Below, piece after piece: positions 56,467-64,000 of a stretch of DNA of 64,000 bases. Source of the stretch: an uncultured Woeseiaceae bacterium (GTDB lineage Bacteria; Pseudomonadota; Gammaproteobacteria; Steroidobacterales; Woeseiaceae); assembly GCA_947259285.1 (NCBI GenBank), contig CAMYMR010000005.1:29985-93984 (forward strand), read 5' to 3'. Each line of letters begins with the position of its first letter. Position 1 is the stretch's first letter. The position numbers and the translations under genes were made by a program. A model generated the notes under the pieces. That model had not been told where the DNA came from. It searched no databases and saw nothing but the letters and a program-made list of their open reading frames with translations.

Positions 56467-56925
56467 ATGAAGCTGTTCCTCGCCGACGAATCGGCGACCA
56501 TCGAGCTGGGCCGACGCGTCCTCCTGCGGCTGCCCGAAGACCTTGCTGGCTGGACGCTGCTACTCAGTGGGGAACTTGGCGCCGGTAAATCGACATTCGC
56601 GCGCGCGCTGATTCATGCCGGCGGTCACCATGGACCGGTACCCAGCCCGACCTACACACTCGTGGAGCCCTATGAGCTGGCCCGCGGAAACATATATCAT
56701 ATTGATTTATATAGGATTTCCTCGGAAGAAGAGCTTCGATATCTCGGCTGGAATGAGCTCGACGACGGATTTCGCCTGGTGGAGTGGCCGGATCGGGCGC
56801 CGGGTCTGTTGGCGCAGGCGGACCTGGCGTTGCATCTCGAGTACGAGGGAAGCGGCCGCAGAGCCGAACTAAAAGGCCTTAGCAGGCGCGGCGAGGCCTT
56901 GGTGGAGGCGCTCGAGAAGTCTTGA
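56467..56925 (+). CDS. tsaE: tRNA threonylcarbamoyladenosine biosynthesis ATPase TsaE
   Basis: TsaE is the ATPase partner of TsaB and TsaD in making t6A at position 37 of ANN-decoding tRNAs. The 152-residue protein has Walker A LSGELGAGKSTFARAL (about 35-50), VPSPTYTLVEPYE, HIDLYRISSEEELRYLGWNE and VEWPDRAPGLL. It starts ten bases after nnr, the standard order. Confidence 0.96.
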   Translation: MKLFLADESATIELGRRVLLRLPEDLAGWTLLLSGELGAGKSTFARALIHAGGHHGPVPSPTYTLVEPYELARGNIYHIDLYRISSEEELRYLGWNELDDGFRLVEWPDRAPGLLAQADLALHLEYEGSGRRAELKGLSRRGEALVEALEKS

Positions 56926-56976
56926 CTGTAAATATTAAATAAGACCGGTATCTGTTTAATTTTGAAGTAAAAAGTA

Positions 56977-57004
56977 TTGGTTTTTCCTGCCAGATTCGTA
57001 TACT
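56977..57004 (+). promoter_or_regulatory. Promoter upstream of amiC
   Basis: In the AT-rich 119-base gap between tsaE and amiC, TTGGTT (56977-56982) and TATACT (56999-57004) are separated by 16 bases, about 40 bases before the amiC start. The surrounding AT-richness contrasts with the coding sequence. Confidence 0.6.
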
Positions 57005-57044
57005 GACCTGACATAATCAACTAAGACCCGACTTTTCATCCCCC

Positions 57045-58361
57045 ATGTCGATACGACGAGCCCTGATCCTGTCCGTGTGTCTGCTCTCGCCCATAGCGGC
57101 GATTGCAGGTACGACGCTCGAGAACGTCCGGATCTGGACCGAAAACGACAAGACCCGTGTCGTTCTGGATCTGAGCCAGCCCGTACCGCACAACATCTTC
57201 ACGCTGCGCAGTCCGGATCGCCTGGTCATCGATCTGAAGGACGGGCGAATGGCGAAAACGTTAACCGATCTGCCGAAGGGGACCGGTGTCGTCAAGTCGA
57301 TACGCAGCGCCGTGCGCGCGAACGGGCAACTTCGTGTAGTTCTTGATCTTGGCGAGGGCGTCCGGTCCCGGAGTTTCACGACCGGTCCAAATGCGAAATT
57401 CGGGGACCGCCTGGTTGTCGACCTGCAGCGCTCTGGCAGCCTGACAACCGTCAAGCGCGCATCGGAAGAGTACCGACCCGGCCGCGACATCGTGATCGCA
57501 ATCGATCCCGGGCATGGTGGCCATGATCCGGGCGCTATCGGCAAACAGCGAACGCGCGAAAAAGACGTTGCGCTATCGATCAGTCGCGAAATCGCCCGAC
57601 GTATCGATGCCGAGGAAGGGATGAGAGCGGTACTGGTGCGCAATACGGATATCTACATCGATCATCGCGCACGCACCGGTATCGCGCGCCGCAACAAAGC
57701 CGATCTGTTTGTATCGGTTCACGCGGATGCCGTGTCGGATAGGCGCGCGAACGGAGCGTCCGTTTACGCGCTGTCGCTGAAAGGTGCCAGCGACGAGGCT
57801 GCCAAGCAGCTTGCCGAACGAGAGAACGCGTCGGTCGGCGGTGTGTCGCTCGAAGACAAGGACGATGTCCTCGCTTCCGTGCTGATCGACTTGTCGCAAA
57901 ACGCGTCGCTCAGCGCGAGTCTGGAAGTCGGCAGCCACGTAATTCGCGAAATGAGCAAGGTCGCGAAGATGCATCGCAGGACCGTCCAGCAGGCGGGCCT
58001 GTTGGTGCTTAAATCGCCGGACATGCCCTCGATTCTCGTCGAGACAGCGTTCATCTCCAACCCGAGTGAGGAGAGGAAGCTTCGGGATAAGTCGTATCAA
58101 GGCCGGCTAGCGAGCGCGATTCTTGCGGGTGTTCGCAATTATTTCTATACCAATCCGCCCCCGGATACGCTGATTGCGGCCAAGCTGCGGCGGGCGCCCG
58201 CGCGCCAGGTGCGTCATGTGATTACGCGGGGCGACACGCTCTCCGAAATCGCCGAGCGCTACAACGTCAGCCCGGCCGCCATTCGTGCGGCCAACAAGCT
58301 GTCGACGGACAACATTCGTATCGGCCAGACCTTGCAGATTCCGATATTCGCCGGTGGTTAG
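57045..58361 (+). CDS. amiC: N-acetylmuramoyl-L-alanine amidase (AmiC-type, AMIN + Amidase_3 + LysM)
   Basis: This 438-residue exported amidase splits septal peptidoglycan during division. The signal peptide is SIRRALILSVCLLSPIAAIAG. The AMIN domain spans about 24-130 (VRIWTENDKTRVVLDLSQP). The zinc amidase domain spans about 150-375: IDPGHGGHDPGAIG with the first histidine, EKDVALS with a ligand glutamate, SVHADA, and ILVETAFISNPSEE with the catalytic glutamate. A C-terminal LysM (about 388-436, HVITRGDTLSEIAERYNVSP) binds peptidoglycan. It is the usual neighbour of mutL in this superoperon. Confidence 0.95.
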   Translation: MSIRRALILSVCLLSPIAAIAGTTLENVRIWTENDKTRVVLDLSQPVPHNIFTLRSPDRLVIDLKDGRMAKTLTDLPKGTGVVKSIRSAVRANGQLRVVLDLGEGVRSRSFTTGPNAKFGDRLVVDLQRSGSLTTVKRASEEYRPGRDIVIAIDPGHGGHDPGAIGKQRTREKDVALSISREIARRIDAEEGMRAVLVRNTDIYIDHRARTGIARRNKADLFVSVHADAVSDRRANGASVYALSLKGASDEAAKQLAERENASVGGVSLEDKDDVLASVLIDLSQNASLSASLEVGSHVIREMSKVAKMHRRTVQQAGLLVLKSPDMPSILVETAFISNPSEERKLRDKSYQGRLASAILAGVRNYFYTNPPPDTLIAAKLRRAPARQVRHVITRGDTLSEIAERYNVSPAAIRAANKLSTDNIRIGQTLQIPIFAGG

Positions 58362-58365
58362 CCAG

Positions 58366-58445
58366 AAAACCGGGGTCGAACCGAGGTTTTTCTGCTACAA
58401 AGCCGACTGCGCCTGATCAGAAACCTCGGTTCGACCCCGGTTTTT
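58366..58445 (+). terminator. Large palindromic hairpin between amiC and mutL
   Basis: The left arm is at 58366-58394 and the right arm at 58418-58445. They pair over about 22 bases centred on CCGGGGTCGAACCGAGGTTT, with a 23-base loop and TTTTT after the right arm. It begins five bases after the amiC stop and fits an intrinsic terminator. The arm sequence recurs upstream of the exported-protein gene (47024-47052), so it may derive from a mobile palindromic repeat. Confidence 0.7.
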
Positions 58446-58514
58446 CAGTCGGGCGAGACTTTTCTTCCTGGTTTTGAAAAAATGGCAGCCCTTTGTCGCG
58501 GCGCCCTTATACCT

Positions 58515-60269
58515 ATGCCTATCCAGCAACTTCCCAGCCACCTGATCAACCAGATCGCTGCCGGCGAGGTCGTCGAGCGGCCTGCCTCGGTGGTCAAGGA
58601 GCTGCTCGAAAACAGCCTCGACGCTGGCGCAAGGTCGGTGCAGGTCGATATTGTTGCCGGCGGGCAGAAGTTGATACGTATCCGCGATGATGGCAAGGGA
58701 ATCGCACGTGAGGAACTGGCGCTGGCGCTCGCCCGTCATGCGACAAGCAAAATCGCGAGCCTCGATGATCTCGAGGCGGTGGCGTCGCTTGGGTTTCGGG
58801 GCGAGGCCCTGCCCAGCATTGCATCCGTCGCGCGCCTGTCTATCTGTTCGCGAGCCATGGGTGCCGACTCGTCTTGGCGGGTTGAGGCGGACGCAGGAGA
58901 AATCAGCGCGCCGGCGCCGGCCGCTCATCCTGAGGGCACGACGGTGGAAGTCCACGACCTGTTCTACAACACGCCCGCGCGTCGTCGCTTCCTGCGCACC
59001 GAGCGAACCGAGTATGGGCATATCGAGAAATGGGTGCGCCGCTTGGCATTGTCACGGCCCGAGGTGGCGTTTGCGTTGACGCACAACCGCCGCGCGGTGC
59101 TGAGTCTCGCTGCTGCCAGCGACGAGGAACAGCGCCGCCAGCGAATTGCAGAGATATGCGGTGAGAAATTTGCCGAGCAATGCATTTACATCGAACGGGA
59201 GGCCGAAGGCATCGCGCTGTCAGGCTGGATAGGGCTGCCGACATTCAATCGCAGTCAGCCAGATCTACAGTACTGGTTTGTCAATGGTCGCAGCATATCC
59301 GACAAGACCCTGTCGCACGCCGTTCGACACGCGTACCGCGACGTGCTGTTTCACGGCAGGTATCCAGCCTATGTGCTGAATCTGACCCTGGATCCAGCTG
59401 CCGTTGACGCCAACGCGCATCCTGCCAAACACGAAGTCCGGTTTCGCGACGGCCGCCGGGTCCATGGGGTGGTATCGCAGGCGATCGAAGTCGCTTTGAG
59501 GGATACGCGGCCAGGCGGCAGCAATGTCTCGCCCATTCCGATGACACGGGATGCCGTATTCAACCAGGGTGCGATGCCCCTGCCGAGCGGTCCGTCATCA
59601 TCGGCGGTTCGTGAGACGCTTGCCGCTTATCGCTCGATGGCGGCGGCGCCTCAATACGCAGATATTCCGCAGCAGGCCGATGACATCCCACCGCTCGGAT
59701 TCGCGGTCGCACAAATTGCGGGAGTCTACATACTGGCCGAAAATCGCGACGGTATGGTGATCGTGGATATGCACGCGGCGCATGAGCGGATCGTTTATGA
59801 AAAGTTGAAGCTCGGCTACGAGGGTCGTGACCTGGTGCGACAGCCTTTGCTGGTACCCGAGGTGATCAACGTTTCGGAGAACGAGGCCGACCTCGTCGAG
59901 CGGTCGCATACATCGCTCGAAAATCTTGGTCTGGTTGTCGACCGGTCGGGACCAACCAGCCTCACGGTTCGCGAACTCCCCGCTTTATTGAAAAACGCGG
60001 ATGTTGAATCGATGCTGCGCGACGTTCTGGCCGATCTCTCGGAGACAGGACAGAGCAGCCGAATCGACGATGTGAGCGACGATTATCTTGCGACGATGGC
60101 GTGTCACCATTCCATCAGAGCTAACCGCCGCTTGACGATCGATGAGATGAACGCATTATTGCGTGAAATGGAGCAAACCGAACGTGCCGATCAGTGCAAC
60201 CATGGCCGACCGACGTGGACCACGTTAACGCTGGCGGAACTCGATCGCCTGTTCCTTCGCGGGCGGTAG
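58515..60269 (+). CDS. mutL: DNA mismatch repair protein MutL
   Basis: From ATG 58515 (MPIQQLPSHLINQIAAGE) the protein has 584 residues. The GHKL ATPase motifs are complete: NSLDAGA, DDGKGI, ATSKI, GFRGEALPSI. The C-terminal domain retains endonuclease-type motifs: DMHAAHERIVYE at D418-E429 (normally DQHA-x2-E-x4-E; Q is M419 here), MACHHSIR and QCNHGRPT. MutL of this type nicks DNA itself in organisms without MutH. The ATG 11 codons upstream (58482) would add an unrelated leader. Confidence 0.95.
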   Translation: MPIQQLPSHLINQIAAGEVVERPASVVKELLENSLDAGARSVQVDIVAGGQKLIRIRDDGKGIAREELALALARHATSKIASLDDLEAVASLGFRGEALPSIASVARLSICSRAMGADSSWRVEADAGEISAPAPAAHPEGTTVEVHDLFYNTPARRRFLRTERTEYGHIEKWVRRLALSRPEVAFALTHNRRAVLSLAAASDEEQRRQRIAEICGEKFAEQCIYIEREAEGIALSGWIGLPTFNRSQPDLQYWFVNGRSISDKTLSHAVRHAYRDVLFHGRYPAYVLNLTLDPAAVDANAHPAKHEVRFRDGRRVHGVVSQAIEVALRDTRPGGSNVSPIPMTRDAVFNQGAMPLPSGPSSSAVRETLAAYRSMAAAPQYADIPQQADDIPPLGFAVAQIAGVYILAENRDGMVIVDMHAAHERIVYEKLKLGYEGRDLVRQPLLVPEVINVSENEADLVERSHTSLENLGLVVDRSGPTSLTVRELPALLKNADVESMLRDVLADLSETGQSSRIDDVSDDYLATMACHHSIRANRRLTIDEMNALLREMEQTERADQCNHGRPTWTTLTLAELDRLFLRGR

Positions 60270-60309
60270 CGTCTGCAAATATTTCGTTCAGTAGCCCCGG
60301 AATGCCGCG

Positions 60310-61242
60310 ATGAAAGCCAGTGCAATCCTGCTTATGGGAGCGACGGCATCGGGTAAGACCGATGTCGCAATAAGGCTCTGTAAACGCTTCCCTTGTGACG
60401 TTATCAGCGTGGACTCTGCGATGGTCTACCGCGGTATGGACGTCGGCACGGCAAAACCTGATCCAGATACGTTGCGACGGGTGCCGCACCGTCTCATCGA
60501 TATACGAGACCCGGAGGAGAGCTATTCGGCGGGCGACTTCGTTCGCGACGCCCGGGCAGAGATGGCGGATATCCTGGCCCGCGGGCGCATCCCCCTGCTG
60601 GTCGGCGGAACGATGATGTATTTCCGCGCCCTGACCAAGGGCATTGCCGATTTGCCCGGTGCGAATACTGAAATCCGCCGCGGTATCGACGCCCTGGCCG
60701 CGGCGGAGGGATGGCAGGCCGTGCATGCGGAACTTCGGAAGGTTGATCCGGCGTCGGCCGAGCGAATCAATCCCAATGACAGCCAACGATTGCAGCGTGC
60801 CATGGAGGTCTACCGGGTGAGCGGCAAGACCCTGACGGCATGGCTGGCGGAAACACGCCGCCCGGGCGACGACCCGACCTATGTGAAAGTCGCGCTTGCC
60901 GTAGAGCCTCGCAGTTTGCTTCACGAGCGAATTCGCTTGCGGCTGCAGCAGATGGTCGAAAATGGCTTCCTCGATGAACTGCGAGCGCTTCGCGAGCGGC
61001 CGGGTCTGACTCAGGAGTGTCCGGCGATGCGGTCCGTTGGGTACCGGCAGTTCTGGGACTATCTGGACGAACGCTGCACACTGGATGAGGCTATGGATAA
61101 GGCATTGTTTGCGACGCGCCAGCTCGCCAAGCGGCAGCTGACCTGGCTGCGCTCAGAAACATCCGTCTTCTCGGTGAATCCACTTGAAGCCGCTGCGATC
61201 GACACCATATCCAGCCATCTGACGCAGCGAATCTTGGCATGA
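60310..61242 (+). CDS. miaA: tRNA dimethylallyltransferase
   Basis: MiaA prenylates A37 of tRNAs reading UNN codons. The 310-residue protein has Walker A MGATASGKTDVAI, DSAMVYRGMDVGTAKPD, LIDIRDPEESYSAGDF and RNxQR-like NPNDSQRLQRAMEVYR. The start is ATG 60310; the ATG eight bases upstream meets an in-frame stop immediately. It precedes hfq, as in most gammaproteobacteria. Confidence 0.97.
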   Translation: MKASAILLMGATASGKTDVAIRLCKRFPCDVISVDSAMVYRGMDVGTAKPDPDTLRRVPHRLIDIRDPEESYSAGDFVRDARAEMADILARGRIPLLVGGTMMYFRALTKGIADLPGANTEIRRGIDALAAAEGWQAVHAELRKVDPASAERINPNDSQRLQRAMEVYRVSGKTLTAWLAETRRPGDDPTYVKVALAVEPRSLLHERIRLRLQQMVENGFLDELRALRERPGLTQECPAMRSVGYRQFWDYLDERCTLDEAMDKALFATRQLAKRQLTWLRSETSVFSVNPLEAAAIDTISSHLTQRILA

Positions 61243-61377
61243 CCGGCATTATTCGCCGTATTTCCTGCAATTCGGCTGTGTTAGACTTTTTCAACGCTTA
61301 GGCAGAAATTCGCAATGGGCAATCCGGCGCCACCGGAACGCGGGTTTCAGAAAACAACCACAATAAGGAGACCCAAT

Positions 61378-61626
61378 ATGGCTAAAGGGCAGACGCTGCA
61401 AGATCCGTTCCTCAATATATTACGGAAGGAAAAGGTTCCTGTGTCCATTTACCTGGTCAACGGCATCAAGCTACAGGGCCAGGTGGACTCGTTTGATCAG
61501 TTCGTGGTTTTGCTAAAAAACAGTGTGAATCAGATGGTTTACAAGCATGCAATTTCGACGGTCGTGCCGTCGCGCAACGTTCGTTTACCGCTTCCTGATG
61601 ATGAACAGGGAGATAATGACGAGTAG
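61378..61626 (+). CDS. hfq: RNA chaperone Hfq
   Basis: Hfq is the hexameric sRNA/mRNA-matching protein. ATG 61378 with AAGGAG upstream gives 82 residues. It has [20 protein letters not shown], Sm1 [20 protein letters not shown] and Sm2 [12 protein letters not shown], followed by a short acidic tail ([10 protein letters not shown]). The tail is shorter than that of E. coli Hfq (102 residues). The open frame upstream lacks any conserved sequence. Confidence 0.98.
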   Translation: MAKGQTLQDPFLNILRKEKVPVSIYLVNGIKLQGQVDSFDQFVVLLKNSVNQMVYKHAISTVVPSRNVRLPLPDDEQGDNDE

Positions 61627-61661
61627 GAGAGCGACGACGTTACTCCGTCAGGAGGACGTGA

Positions 61662-62978
61662 TTGTTTGAACGACCGCAAAGTGGCGAGCGTGCTGTCCTC
61701 GTCCACGCGAGTTCCGACGGATTACCCGATAGTTCAGAACGCGACGAGTTTGCCGAGCTGGCACGCTCGGCTGGCGCCGTGATTGCGGCTGAACTGCTGA
61801 GTTCACGACGCCGCCCTGACCCACGGTACTACATTGGTAAAGGTAAGCTGGACGAACTTCGGGCACTTATCGACGATAATGACGCGGAGTTGGTGATCTT
61901 CTCTGCCGCGTTGAGCCCGAGCCAGGAGCGGAACCTGGAGCGCGCACTGCGCTGCCGGGTGCTGGACCGTGCTGGCCTGATTCTCGACATTTTTGCGCAA
62001 CGCGCGCGTAGTTTCGAGGGCAAGCTGCAGGTCGAGCTGGCGCAACTCAGGCACCTGTCAACGCGGCTGGTCCGTGGCTGGACGCACCTCGAGCGGCAAA
62101 AAGGCGGTATCGGCCTGCGCGGACCGGGTGAGACGCAGTTGGAGACGGACCGCCGGCTGATTGGTCATCGAATTCGCCAGCTCAAGGAGCGCCTCGACAA
62201 CGTCGACTCGCGGCGCACGATGAATCGGCGCAACCGGGTCAAGGCCGAGATACCGACCGTTGCGCTCGTGGGCTACACCAACGCTGGAAAGTCGACCCTG
62301 TTTAATGCGCTTACCGATGCGGATGTCTACGTCGAGGACCAGCTGTTTGCGACCCTTGATCCGACGGTGCGGCGGTTAGACCTGCCGGAGGGCGAGCACG
62401 TCGTGTTGGCGGACACGGTCGGTTTTGTGCGGGATCTCCCGCACGAGTTAATCGCGGCATTCCGGTCGACGCTTCAGGAGGCGCGCGAAGCCGACCTGAT
62501 TCTGCACCTCATCGACGCCAGCGACCCGAATCGATGGCAGCGCGTTCGGCAGGTCAATTCGGTATTGAAACAGCTGGACGCGGACCAGGTGCCGCAGATT
62601 CGCGTTTACAATAAGATCGATAAATTGGATCGGCAGCCACGAATCACGAATAATCGTGACGGAGAGGGGCGCGCCGTCTGGCTTTCGGCCATCACGGGCG
62701 AAGGTATTCCGATGCTGAAAGACGCAATCGCTCGTCGGCTGCGTCAGAAGACGGTGCGGCGGGTAATTCACCTGACGCCGGACCAGGGACGGCAGCGCGC
62801 TAAACTATTCGAGCTGGGAGCTGTCAACTCGGAGGCGGAGCTTCCGGAGGGTGGCTGGACGCTCGATCTGAAAATGACCGAAAAGGACTTGCGACGATTC
62901 CTAAAGCGTGAAAATCTCGCGGATGAGAACTTGGGCCCGTTGCCCGTGAAGCCTGCGGCGACGGCTGCAAATGAGTGA
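61662..62978 (+). CDS. hflX: GTPase HflX
   Basis: HflX is a ribosome-associated GTPase that splits stalled 70S ribosomes. The 438-residue protein starts at TTG 61662 with GGAGG six bases upstream. It has the N-terminal GTP-binding-like domain (YYIGKGKLDELRAL, DRAGLILDIFAQRARSFEGK), the linker GPGETQLETDRRLI, then the G domain: GYTNAGKSTLFNAL (G1), ATLDPTVR (G2), DTVGFV (G3), NKID (G4). It is 13 bases before hflK. Confidence 0.96.
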   Translation: MFERPQSGERAVLVHASSDGLPDSSERDEFAELARSAGAVIAAELLSSRRRPDPRYYIGKGKLDELRALIDDNDAELVIFSAALSPSQERNLERALRCRVLDRAGLILDIFAQRARSFEGKLQVELAQLRHLSTRLVRGWTHLERQKGGIGLRGPGETQLETDRRLIGHRIRQLKERLDNVDSRRTMNRRNRVKAEIPTVALVGYTNAGKSTLFNALTDADVYVEDQLFATLDPTVRRLDLPEGEHVVLADTVGFVRDLPHELIAAFRSTLQEAREADLILHLIDASDPNRWQRVRQVNSVLKQLDADQVPQIRVYNKIDKLDRQPRITNNRDGEGRAVWLSAITGEGIPMLKDAIARRLRQKTVRRVIHLTPDQGRQRAKLFELGAVNSEAELPEGGWTLDLKMTEKDLRRFLKRENLADENLGPLPVKPAATAANE

Positions 62979-62990
62979 GAACTACTAGAC

Positions 62991-64000
62991 ATGGCATGGA
63001 ACGATTCAGGAAACGGTAAGGACCCCTGGAAGCGCGATGGCGAAGAGCCGATTGAGCTCGACAAAATTGTGCAGGACTGGCAGCGGCGCTTCGGAGGCCT
63101 CTTCGGCGGTCGGGGCGGCGGTGGCCCTTCCGGCGGCGCCGGCGGCTTCGTGTTGTTGGTCGTATTGTTGGTTGCATGGGGCCTGACCGGTTTTTACAGG
63201 GTGGACGAGGCCGAGCGTGGCGTCGTGCAGCGCTTTGGGATCGAGAGCGTTGATCTGGTCAACACGATCGCCGTTTCCAACTACGCGTATCGGACGGAGA
63301 TGCTTACAGCGGACGAACAATACGTATACATCGACATGGTCGTGCAATATCGAAGGGCGGACCCGGTCAAGTACAGCTTCGAGGTCGTTGAGCCCGACCT
63401 GACGTTACAGGATGTTACTGAGAGCGCGCTGCGCGAGGTGGTCGGCACAACGATGCTGGACGTGCTGGTCACGGGCCGGCGCGACGAAATCGCGTCGCGC
63501 ACGCGCGATGTTCTGCAGGCCACGCTCGACATCTACGGCACCGGCATTACTGTCACATCGATTTCTCTCGAGACAGTGAATTATCCGCAGTCCGTGCAAG
63601 CGGCCGTTGACGACGCGCAGAAAGCGCGAAATGACAGCGAGCGCTTCGGTCTCGAGGCGGATGCCTACGCCAACGACATCGTGCCGCGAGCTCGCGGTGA
63701 TGCGGTACGTGTTTTGGAGGATGCTCGCGGCTATCGCGACCGGGTCGTCGCGGACGCCCAGGGTGAGGCGGCTCGATTCGAAGCGCTGCTGACCGAATAC
63801 AAGAAAGCCCCGCGGGTCACGCGGGACCGCCTGTACATAGAGGCGGTCGAAGAGGTGTATGGCAACTCGTCCAAGGTGCTGGTCGATTCGGAGGGTAGCG
63901 GGAATCTCATGTACCTGCCGCTCGATAAGCTGATGAATCAGACGGGCAGGCAAAGCGGGGGTGGTGAATCGAATCGGGCGGCAGACTCGCAGTCGCCGCA
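62991..64000 (+). CDS. hflK: HflK, protease modulator (SPFH family), partial at window end, internal deletion
   Basis: HflK and HflC form the membrane complex that regulates FtsH. The frame is open from ATG 62991 to the window end (336 codons). The start MAWNDSGNGKDPW, the Gly-rich segment, one membrane helix (about 57-69, FVLLVVLLVAWGLTGF) and EAERGVVQRFG are typical. The stretch after RFG, normally K-x4-x-x-PGL-x-W, is absent: RFG joins directly to IESVDLVNTIAV. About 16 residues are missing relative to E. coli HflK between RFG and MLTADE. The downstream SPFH domain reads normally to PLDKLMNQ. The C-terminal end is outside the window. Confidence 0.9.
   Translation, partial: MAWNDSGNGKDPWKRDGEEPIELDKIVQDWQRRFGGLFGGRGGGGPSGGAGGFVLLVVLLVAWGLTGFYRVDEAERGVVQRFGIESVDLVNTIAVSNYAYRTEMLTADEQYVYIDMVVQYRRADPVKYSFEVVEPDLTLQDVTESALREVVGTTMLDVLVTGRRDEIASRTRDVLQATLDIYGTGITVTSISLETVNYPQSVQAAVDDAQKARNDSERFGLEADAYANDIVPRARGDAVRVLEDARGYRDRVVADAQGEAARFEALLTEYKKAPRVTRDRLYIEAVEEVYGNSSKVLVDSEGSGNLMYLPLDKLMNQTGRQSGGGESNRAADSQSP

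Noticed and set aside
1..64000. CRISPR arrays, insertion sequences, integrases or rRNA genes.
   Set aside because: No regularly spaced direct repeats, transposase or integrase frames, or rRNA-like sequence were seen in the window. Only the palindromic motif and tRNA duplication suggest past rearrangement.

Overview
The window is a dense, chromosomal stretch of a gammaproteobacterium. The evidence is the conserved gene order. It contains metG-rnfABCDGE-nth, purN/purM with DUF2066 and hda, pepA/holC/valS beside lptFG, pcnB-folK-dNK-panB-panC, and the queG-nnr-tsaE-amiC-mutL-miaA-hfq-hflX-hflK superoperon. GC content is moderately high, GTG and TTG starts are common, and many genes overlap by 1-8 bases. 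The combination would fit a marine Chromatiales or Woeseiales-like lineage, but that placement is inference.

Layout: 1-2.2 kb (minus) is a bufferin-type cluster: bufB (DUF692/MNIO), a frameshifted bufC, a DoxX protein, and the N-terminus of another membrane protein. 2.3-8.3 kb is DUF1841, nth and the complete Rnf electron-transport operon, followed upstream by metG (8.3-10.3 kb). 10.4-15.1 kb (minus) is the most unusual block: an 813-residue protein with N-terminal HEAT repeats and a C-terminal Ser/Thr kinase, followed by two tandem PilT/PilU-type ATPases. No other pilus gene is in view. 15.4-17.1 kb holds mrp and dcd. 17.1-22.4 kb holds purN and purM, then divergently DUF2066, a CDP-alcohol phosphatidyltransferase, an AI-2E-family permease and hda. 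22.3-27.9 kb holds wrbA, an ArsC-like protein, a DUF4398 lipoprotein, acylphosphatase, a lytic transglycosylase, proS, a Psd-family protein lacking its catalytic residues, and a type-4 uracil-DNA glycosylase.

27.9-38.6 kb holds rimI, prfC, an MFS permease, the convergent moxR-DUF58-TgpA (transglutaminase) operon, valS and holC. 38.6-46.3 kb holds pepA divergent from lptFG, then RDD, aldo/keto reductase and NTT-like MFS genes, MAPEG and CHAD. 47.1-47.5 kb holds a tRNA-Glu(CUC), its terminator and promoter, and an upstream copy of the tRNA that keeps its promoter but has lost its 3' end. 47.6-51.9 kb is pcnB-folK-dNK-panB-panC. 51.9-54.9 kb (minus) holds a cNMP-binding/GGDEF protein, PPK2 and queG. 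55.0-64.0 kb is the nnr to hflK run. HflK is cut by the window end and has an internal in-frame deletion.

Most genes are housekeeping: translation, tRNA modification, mismatch repair, purine, folate and pantothenate synthesis, LPS export and cell-wall remodelling. The points worth a second look are the HEAT-kinase/PilT pair operon, the broken bufC with no precursor gene beside it, the Psd-like protein without a pyruvoyl site, the deleted segment in HflK, the variant endonuclease motif in MutL, the acylphosphatase with no standard start codon, the tRNA-Glu duplication, and a dispersed palindromic motif.
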